NCBI GenBank assembly: GCA_027382625.1
Contig: JAJKFJ010008248.1
Coordinates: 1 to 15,687 of the forward strand
Direction of reading: 5' to 3'
Origin: Tetmemena sp. SeJ-2015
Taxonomy: Eukaryota; Ciliophora; Spirotrichea; Sporadotrichida; Oxytrichidae
Length of the DNA: 15,687 nt
Position 1 is the stretch's first letter; every line of letters starts with the position of its first letter. The notes under the pieces were generated by a model, which made no database searches, was not told the origin of the DNA, and saw only the letters and a program-made list of their open reading frames with translations. Both the position numbers and the translations under genes were made by a program. This document shows positions 7,471-14,700 of this stretch, piece by piece.

Positions 7471-9889
7471 TCATTTATGGCTGGTTTGTAAACTTTATAA
7501 TATAATAAAATTGAATTTAAAACTTATTTGGAGAATAATTTATTTGGCTGATTCTAATTTTTATTTTCAGCTGGCTCTCTGAGATTCATAGAGCTCATAG
7601 CCATTCCAAAATTACCTGAGTGTGCTCTTCCAATCATAGTGTGGCTGCTAAAAGGGTTGAACGATTAAATCCCTCCTCGCTGTCCCATACCTTAGTTAGA
7701 CTAGTTATAAAAATTTGTGAAATATTAATAGGTTGCCTTAAGGGCCAGGGAATTGAGATTAAGTGGATTTCTATTGCATTTTATCGTAGGCATTTAACAT
7801 CTAGAATTTGAAAGGTGAATCAACCAATTTAAAGAAGGCGCCTTTGGACATAGTTGAAAAGGCAGAGCCAGTGGATAAAGCCATTGACTTAGCATGGCTT
7901 GGTTTTTAATTGCTAAGATCATGGAAGATTGAATCCATAATTGAACCTGTTGGAATAACTTTCTTCAAACTCAAAAAAGAAAGATAATGAAGCTTTTTTC
8001 TTCTTGGGCTGCTCCAATTTCTTAAGATTATCTTAAGTTGGAGCAAGAATTTTAGCAGGTTAAGTATTTGGGACAGGGCTTGTGAAATTCTTACTTAATG
8101 AATCTACAGATATGATAGATGAGTTATGAGAATGCAGTCCTTTATTAGCTAAATCAATGTTTACAGTTTTTATAGTGTGCAGGTGATGATTTTGAGACTG
8201 AGAAAGGCTGGATTGATTCATCATGCCATTTCCCATCATGTAAGGCTGCTGGTTTTAATCAGATGGCCCTCTCTTTGTAAAGCTGATTTGATTATTATTA
8301 TTATTAGTGCTGGTATTCCCACCTCCATCCTTACTACTTTAACTAGTGTTCATCGTATTCGATTTATTCAAGCTTTAGCTACTTTTCGGTGCATGAACCT
8401 AAAGTCCATTACTATTATTGTTAAAGAAAGGTCCTTATTTATCTGTTAGCTCCTTAGGTTATAGCGCACCTGTTGAATTTCTAGTTATGGCTGGTCTGCC
8501 GCTATAAGAGAATTAATTAGTGAGGGCAGGCATCGCCTTTGGACTGACTAAGAAGACTCCCCATTCTTCTTTCATACTCGTAATTTGTGGCTTCTTCTAT
8601 TGAAGGTTTGAAATATTCTTGACCGCCTTTGAATAGTGCTCCTCTATCGCGTAAAGTTCCTTCTCCCACTTGAACTGCTGATTTTGCAGCTCACTCAACT
8701 TCTCAATTTCCATATCATAGATCCACTTTAACACCAACTTGACCTCAAACTTCTCATCCTTTATCACTCTACAAAGAGATTATGAACTTGCAGATATAAT
8801 GAAAGTTGTAGATCTTACACAATATGATCCCTTTGATCTATTAAGTCTTCAAATTAGTCAATCACTTTAATCTAAAAGCAAGTCTACTCGGCTTCATCTC
8901 CATTATCATCCACAGAGTATACCAAGAGTTTCATGGTTTCAGTTCCACTTTGCAGAGTAAAGGTAAACTTCTCTGCAAACTTGAAAATCTATGAGTGATG
9001 GTTGGTCGCTGAAGCTTGGTTAGATTGGCTTTGATTAACCTGAGTGACATTGTTACTGTTGTCACGAGAGTTCGCAAGATTAGACAAACTATGGGCATTA
9101 CTGTCAGAGCTCTCATGCAGCTGCTCCTCGATCCTCATATTTAAAATGCTCAGTTATAATACTTATCCTGTCCATCATCTCATGCTCATCATATTTCGAA
9201 GTGAAATACTGCTCTCCACCATCTGAGATCGTATAGTATATTCGTCTTATCTTTTCTTTCTCTAGTAACTCGGTGCTCAGACATTTCAATTCAGATACCT
9301 TTACTATGAATCTATGTTGGATAAGTTAATTCATTTATCTATTGTTACTTGGTATTGGAGGGATCTTGGAAATCGAGAGTGCTGCTCTTCTTTCGCTCGC
9401 TCTCTTTATTCTGATTCTCTTTGTACTGCAAATTAAGCTCAATAAAAATCTTAAAAACACCAAAAGAAAGTTAATTTAGCTCCCTGATTCTAAAAATACA
9501 ATTATAGATTAATTCATAGTGGCCAAATAAATATTTATGATCAATTCCCTTTTATCTCATACTTACTGTGCCTTAATACCGTCTATATGTTTTTAAACGA
9601 GTTCTCTTTTCTCTTGAATCTTAGTTAGCATATCTGCTTTCTGCTACAGCTGAGTTTTTGAGTGTCTCAAGTGCTCATTTCTATGCCAATTTATTAAAGA
9701 AGAGTATAAAATATTAAGTTAGAATATGACTTAAGCGAGCAATTCTTTACTGCTTATAATCTTTTAACTGCATACACTTAATTCATTTTAAATTGGCAAT
9801 AGGTTAACTCTTATTGAATTAAAGAAGTTAGAGTAGTTAATGAGAGAATGAATGTCTTACTGAATGAGTTGAGCAGGATCTATGTTCAT
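7471..9889 (-). CDS. Unrecognised protein: coiled-coil segments, beta-rich core, N/Q/S-rich linker
   Basis: I do not recognise this protein. The start MNIDPAQLIQ reads leftward from 9889. Next come a charged helical stretch (QLQQKADMLTKIQEKREL, ELLEKEKIRRIYYTISDGG), an Asn/Ser/Gln-rich stretch, and a compact beta-like stretch (FAEKFTFTLQSGTETMKLLV followed by YSVDDNGDEAEQTCFQIKV) that could be C2-like. After this come a helical segment (KLVLKWIYDMEIEKLSELQ) and a long low-complexity Asn/Gln/Ser linker with a run of five Asn at about 8288-8302. TAA and TAG are read as Gln many times. Removing five IESs plus a sixth uncertain one gives 690 codons ending at 7471; if the sixth is not an IES, TGA at 7567 ends it at 688. 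It is divergent from the kelch gene. The first about 200 bp may hide further in-frame IESs. Confidence 0.7.
7480..7569 (-). other. Possible IES, pointer GCTGG, 90 bp
   Basis: GCTGG occurs at 7480-7484 and 7570-7574. Removal changes the C-terminus from ...SQRAS-stop to ...SQRASHK-stop. A TGGC pair at 7478 and 7572 gives a third, longer reading. No homology chooses among them, and it may simply be 3' UTR. Confidence 0.35.
7915..7924 (-). other. IES, pointer AAGAT, 10 bp
   Basis: AAGAT occurs at 7915-7919 and 7925-7929. Removing 10 bp joins NYGFNL to SNQKPSHAKSM in an open frame; without it a TGA ends the protein at 7919. A 10-bp deletion polymorphism or frameshift is the alternative. Confidence 0.65.
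8011..8044. repeat. 34-bp imperfect palindrome inside a coding region
   Basis: Outer arms GCTCCAA (8011-8017) and TTGGAGC (8038-8044) enclose the perfect palindrome CTTAAGATTATCTTAAG (8021-8037). It lies in the minus-strand coding frame (APTQDNLKKLEQ), so it may be chance. Its role is unknown. Confidence 0.7.
8765..8817 (-). other. IES, pointer CAC, 53 bp
   Basis: CAC occurs at 8765-8767 and 8818-8820. On the minus strand removal joins DQRDHIV to IKDEKFEVKLVLKW and avoids TGA. The pointer is short, so the edge is less certain. Confidence 0.7.
9131..9164 (-). other. IES, pointer ATCCT, 34 bp
   Basis: ATCCT occurs at 9131-9135 and 9165-9169. Removal joins DEHEMMDRI to EEQLHESSDS and removes a TGA. 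Confidence 0.85.
9288..9327 (-). other. IES, pointer AATTCA, 40 bp
   Basis: AATTCA occurs at 9288-9293 and 9328-9333. Removal joins QQQINEL to KCLSTELLEKEK and removes a TGA. Confidence 0.87.
9450..9571 (-). other. IES, pointer CTTAA, 122 bp
   Basis: CTTAA occurs at 9450-9454 and 9572-9576. Removal joins KHIDGIK to IFIELNLQYKEN. A good splice donor (GTAAGTATGAG) lies just inside on the minus strand, but no acceptor paired with it restores this frame, so the IES reading is preferred. Confidence 0.65.
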
Positions 9890-10146
9890 TTTGCACTTCA
9901 AATTAAAAATATAATCTCCTATAATTATTATTTCACCCTCCACTCATACCAATTCACTCTATTTATCTTTCTCAGATCAATTCATAAATTAAATGCTGAT
10001 CTTTGCAAAGAAAACAATTAATTATTTTAAGTTCTCAATAATCTTTATTATTTACTGAGAGTGTATTTTATATGAGTATTTGAGTAGAAAATGTGATTGC
10101 AGAATAAATAGAGAAGCAAATTAAATTCATAATTATAATAAGAGTA
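9890..10146. promoter_or_regulatory. Divergent intergenic region, likely bidirectional promoter
   Basis: 257 bp of AT-rich DNA lies between the minus-strand start at 9889 and the plus-strand start at 10147. Both starts are supported by open frames once IESs are removed, so the two genes probably share a promoter region on one somatic chromosome. No specific element was recognised. Confidence 0.5.
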
Positions 10147-11168
10147 ATGCTCAAAATCGAAAAACCCAAGAGTAAATTTATCAAATAGAATATCGTTTTT
10201 TAATTTAAATTGCAAAAGATTGAAATAGAAATGGACTAATTATTTTGCTGTAGAGAAGTTCCAAGAGAGCTGGTGCTGGTATGAGATCAACTCCTAGCAT
10301 GGACCTACTCCTTGCCCTGTAAGTGTACTTCTCAAATTTTAAAATTTCCAACTGTTAAAAGTCATTTTAATTGATAATCTAAAGTTCATAAAGAAAATAT
10401 TTCCTACCGAATTTAGTCTTTTGTATTCGTTTTGATTGCTCGCAATAAATCCTATAATTCATTTTGACTAAATAGCTATCAAAATTTCACTAAGTTTTCT
10501 CATCAGCTTTTTAAATTTGTGGAATATAGCGTTCTCTGCATGCGTGTGTGGCTTACGAAAACAACATCTTTGTGTTCGGTGGCTATGACGGAGTGAACAG
10601 AAGAAACGACTTCTACAAGTACAACGTTGAAACTAACACTTGGAATCAACTGGTCAACGATGAGTCACCTCCCACCCCCAGAGACAGACATGTCGCAGGT
10701 AATAACTCCTCCTCATCAATTCACAGCTGTTCAGCTATTAAAACTAACTTTGAACATATTTCTTGTTAATAGTGGTTCACAACAGGTCCATTTACATCTT
10801 CGGAGGCTATGATGGCTTCAACAGAGTCAACGACTTCTACGAGTACAGCATCGATGACAACACTTGGATGGAAGTTGCTAATCTTATTTTATCTTGGAGA
10901 GACCAACCCTCCAACGCCACGCCACTCTCACTCTGCAGTGGTATACGAAGACTCCATGTACGTGTTTGGAGGCTATGACGGCCACTACCGCAACGACTTC
11001 TATCGCTACAACTTCGTGACGGGCGACTGGTCTTAAATCAACATCAAGCCCATGGGCAACAGTGTTTGGCCCAAGAGTAGATACAGGACTAGCACCACTG
11101 TTTACAAGGACATGATGTTCCTTTTTGGAGGCCACGATGGAGCAAGGCAACTCAATGACTTCTTATGA
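10147..11168 (+). CDS. Kelch-repeat protein, incomplete propeller
   Basis: Predicted protein-interaction beta-propeller. After the N-terminal MLKIEKPKSKFIKQKWTNYF come GPTPCPRSLHACVAYENN and four kelch repeats: FVFGGYDGVNRRNDFYKYN, YIFGGYDGFNRVNDFYEYS, YVFGGYDGHYRNDFYRYN and FLFGGHDGARQLNDF. Each has the GG pair and, in the first three, the later Tyr and Trp. The fourth repeat stops at LNDFL-TGA without its last strands, and a kelch propeller usually needs five to seven blades. Removing two IESs (40 and 10 bp) and two GT-AG introns (211 and 74 nt) gives 229 codons. The missing blades suggest that later gene segments lie elsewhere or that the gene is broken. The repeat style resembles LZTR1-type kelch proteins, but no function is assigned. 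Confidence 0.85.
10183..10222 (+). other. IES, pointer AAATAGAA, 40 bp
   Basis: AAATAGAA occurs at 10183-10190 and 10223-10230, the longest pointer in the window. Removal joins KSKFIKQ to KWTNYFAVEKF. Confidence 0.88.
10319..10529 (+). other. GT-AG intron, 211 nt
   Basis: The donor GTAAGT at 10319 and acceptor ATATAG ending at 10529 join GPTPCP to RSLHACVAYENN in phase 0. It has no matching pointer repeat, so it is a true spliceosomal intron. Confidence 0.85.
10699..10772 (+). other. GT-AG intron, 74 nt
   Basis: The donor GTAATA at 10699 and acceptor TTAATAG ending at 10772 join RDRHVA to VVHNRSIYIFGG (phase 1), matching the kelch repeat pattern. Confidence 0.88.
10881..10890 (+). other. 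IES, pointer ATCTT, 10 bp
   Basis: ATCTT occurs at 10881-10885 and 10891-10895. Removing 10 bp gives WMEVANLGETNPPTPRHSHS, which fits the kelch pattern; without removal the frame is wrong. Confidence 0.82.
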
Positions 11169-11240
11169 AGAGGGAAGATGCGTTATTGCGAAGTTGATGA
11201 TGAGGGATTATAAATAAATAATTATAATAGCACTTTAACA

Positions 11241-11497
11241 ATGTCGGAAGCTAAGTTCAACTCCTTCGTGGAAGCCAACCAGAGACTGCTTGACTGCTAC
11301 GCACAGACTAACCCCGTCCTTTACAAGTTGATGAGTCACCAAGAGCAGGCCTCCTTCTGCTACAATCAGAGAGTTCAACTCGAGCAAACCCTCATCCATA
11401 GCAAGGTCTCTCAAGCTGATCCTTAATATAATATTTAGTAAAAATGTTTGCTGATTTCTTCGCAGCTGCAAGAGCATCTTTAGCTCCCCAAGAATGA
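11241..11497 (+). CDS. Small unrecognised protein, or detached C-terminal exon of the kelch gene
   Basis: I do not recognise this protein. It opens MSEAKFNSFVEANQRLLDCY and, after removal of one 35-bp IES, ends SQADFFAAARASLAPQE-TGA, 73 residues in all. The composition suggests a helical protein, and base and codon use are like the neighbours. The upstream DNA back to the kelch TGA at 11166 is open in the same frame (including MRYCEVDDEGL). It could therefore be the kelch gene's C-terminal segment with intervening coding segments missing. If it is a separate gene, the spacing of 72 bp is very short for two genes. Confidence 0.6.
11415..11449 (+). other. IES, pointer GCTGAT, 35 bp
   Basis: GCTGAT occurs at 11415-11420 and 11450-11455. 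Removal joins SKVSQAD to FFAAARASLAPQE; without it the frame wanders into AT-rich DNA. Confidence 0.83.
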
Positions 11498-11755
11498 CCA
11501 TAGAATGATGATCATACTTGCTAACAATCGAGCGTGGCCTCATGAGAGAAACTCTCTCTAAGGTGGCTCTCTGATATTTAAATTCCTTAAAGTTTCACAT
11601 TTAACACACTTGTTAACTATCACCTTCAATATATTTTGTCAGGTTAATACGGGTTTAATGAAAGTTAAAGCTATAATATTTCTTCTTCTTTTGCGAATTA
11701 TATATTTCTCATTTCATTTTATAATTAATTTAATTTCAAATTATAATTCACTCAC
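11498..11755. other. Convergent intergenic region
   Basis: AT-rich DNA between the small plus-strand gene and the minus-strand cyclase stop. I see no gene, telomere repeat or clear signal in it. Confidence 0.5.
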
Positions 11756-14700
11756 TCACTTCTCAGTAAGTATCCTGAATCCTTGCCAGTCTTTTGGCGC
11801 TCTATATCCATATTCTTGCATCACCTTATAACAAACAGTTATATATTAAGTGATGAATATTTTTGTAAGTAAGCAGTTAGTTGGGTAGTCTGGTGAGCCT
11901 TTGATTGACTATACCTGCTCTAGCTCGTTCTTGGCCTTCTTCCAATCTCCATCTATGTATGCTCTCATACCACCCATATATAATTATATTCCCCCTAATT
12001 AATTTAGTAACCCTTAAAGACCTGGAAAATTTTAGAATTATCTATTTATATTAGTGGATGAACTTTGCATTCCTGAAGGGTTTGCTCATCTTCACTAGAT
12101 CCTTGTCCGTGTGGAACAGACTCGCCACTTGCAACTAGTTATTGAGTGCTTGCTGTCTGAACCTGTTTCGCTCTAGCCTCGCTCTCACTATGAGCATCTT
12201 GCGTTCCTACTTGCTCTTGTGTCTATTTTTGTCTTTCCTTTCTATCTTCAAATTGTTGATCTCCGTGTCGCAAGTGTACAACTCTATTGGCTGTGATGCT
12301 CCTTTCAAATTTATAACATAAGTTAATAAGGATTCACAACTACTGTGTCAATGTGTCTTAGGAATTGCTGAGTGGTGTCTGTGCAAATGTTCCTCAGCAC
12401 CCCACTGATTAGCAAACTTACTCCAAATTGCTTAGTTGCCGCTTCAAGCCTAGAAGCCATGTTCACATTTGGAGATAGATAAGAAGCGTCAATCTTAAAT
12501 TCAGAGCCTATAGCTCCTTCAATGGCCCAACCTACATGAAGTCCAAAGCCCATCTTTACTTAGTAGTTTGGCAACTTGTCTAGTATATCTTACCTCCTGC
12601 GATACTTGTCAAGGTGAAAAGACTTCTTGATCTGGGCAATGATTTTCAAGAAAGATATCACTGTCATGTCAGCGATCTAACTCACAGCATTTGATTTTTT
12701 AGCTACTAGGGTAAAATTTTTAAAAAGGACATATTATATGGTATTCACGTCCAAGTCATACTCAACTTCAGATTCTGGGAATTTCCACACCAGCAGAAAT
12801 GCATCTCCAATGTTCTTATTAGCTGCTCCTGAGAATTTATCTACCAATCCATGAACTATCTCAGCGATTTCGTTCACAAACACAAGTACCTCTTCTTAGA
12901 GAATCTCTGTAGTATCAGTGAACTACCTGATAATCAAAAATAAAGATGTCACAGAACCCAAAAATACCCACTACTTTGTTTCCGGGAATCATAGGATCCA
13001 CATCGCCATTATTCATCATATTATCTGCGATGATCTTCACACCTGCTTCTCCAAATCCCAGAGCAAGTAAGGCTCCAATCTTTACTATAGTCTACTCTAG
13101 AATGACCATCTCTGAAGGTTCTTCTTTTTCATTTCGTTTGAAGAGATTCTTTAACTTCAGATAGAATGGATTTGGTTAAATAAAATAAGAAGCAGGTTTC
13201 TTGAAATTGCCACTCTATAACTACTTTTCCTTTTCTAAAGCTTCTTTCTCTTCTTCTTAGGCTGCATCTAGGGGATTGCTGGCTATGCGATTGACTTTCT
13301 AAATCATAGATTCCATAGGGTCCACTACAAGTCTAATTAAATATTAAATAGATAAATACTTTGTCTCTGAGCATCCTTTTAGAAAAATATGGATCCGATT
13401 GCTAGGATGAAGCACACAAAGAGAGTCCTACAAAGTCCCAGTCCAGATGAGAGCTTGGTGTTTGTAGAGATGTCATAGACTCCCACATACTCTCCATTCA
13501 AAAGAGATATCACTTGCTTCTCTTCAGCTCTTAAGTCATCAGGAGAAACTCAGCATTAATTTTAATTGGGCTTTATAGAAACGTAGGGAGAAGCCCATGT
13601 CAGATTCTGTGCTATCAGATATATCAAAGGAGTCCTTAGGCGCTCAAAGTTTTCAGTCACCAGAGTATTGAAAGTGTCATTAAAGTCTTAAGAGTACACC
13701 TAGTCATCGAGCGTGGTTAGTAGGTCCAAACAGAACTCATATTAAACTACTACTTATATTTAAGGAATATTGGATGCTCTCGTCTCGATAGGTGGATAGT
13801 GTGAAGAGAGGAACTGAAAACATAATTGCTAATACTAGCATGATAACTCTCCTAGTTGTAAGTTCTGACAGCTTAGAGTCAAACCTCTTCTCTTCATTTT
13901 GGTTCTTGGCCTTTGATTGTTGCTTTTAGTGTTAACTTACATTAGTCGCATTCTAGTTTTCCATATTTAACTGAGAATTGCTGGTGTCTCTTTAAATCTG
14001 CTCAGGCAAATTATCCACGTACTACAGCAACAACTTTATCTCATATTCTTGAATACATAGTATTATCATTTTATTAACTGGCTAGAAGACTCTCCAAGAT
14101 TATAAATTGAATGATTTTGCGAGTTCTTTTGCCTGACCTCTTTAACTCTGGTGCCTCTTCTGTTTGCAATTATATTCCCCTGCGCATCGTTTCTGTTTCC
14201 ATCATTAATGATATTGTGGTGTCTTGATTGAATTTCGCTTTCACTGTTGCTCTGATCGATATTAGGAATGTTTTGACTATTATTTTGGTCGTTGCGCATC
14301 GTCTGTCCCCTCCTCAAATGGCCCATGTTAAAACTAATAAGAGAATGTAAATTTGAGTTCTTGGTCATCCTTGAGACTATCTAATTGCCAAGAGTCCTCC
14401 TTATATGCTGCTATGAATCGTCTTTCCTCTCTAGTGCTGTGGTATCCTCTGCTATCACTTGCTGAGTGGAGAGCACCTTGCTCTTAGGGGGATTTAATAT
14501 TCGCTTTTTGTTGAATTTTGACCTAGTGAGGCTGAACAACTTCACTATTCTAAACACCTAAAATATATGGAGTATTTGCATTACGATCTTATGAGTCTGA
14601 TTATGCTGATTATTCTCACTATTCGAGCAGCCCTAGTGCCAACCCGCGCTCCTCTGCCCGCTCTTGCAAACAGAGATAGCTATTAGGCGCTTGTAGTTCT

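Noticed and set aside
11235..11543. Minus-strand open frame opposite the small gene.
   Set aside because: It is the antisense of the plus-strand coding region, with low-complexity composition and no recognisable motif.
11836..11879. IES with the 6-bp repeat CAGTTA in the cyclase C-terminus.
   Set aside because: Its 38-bp length shifts the frame away from the conserved end YGYRAPKDWQGFRILTEK. A 42-bp AGTT option keeps it.
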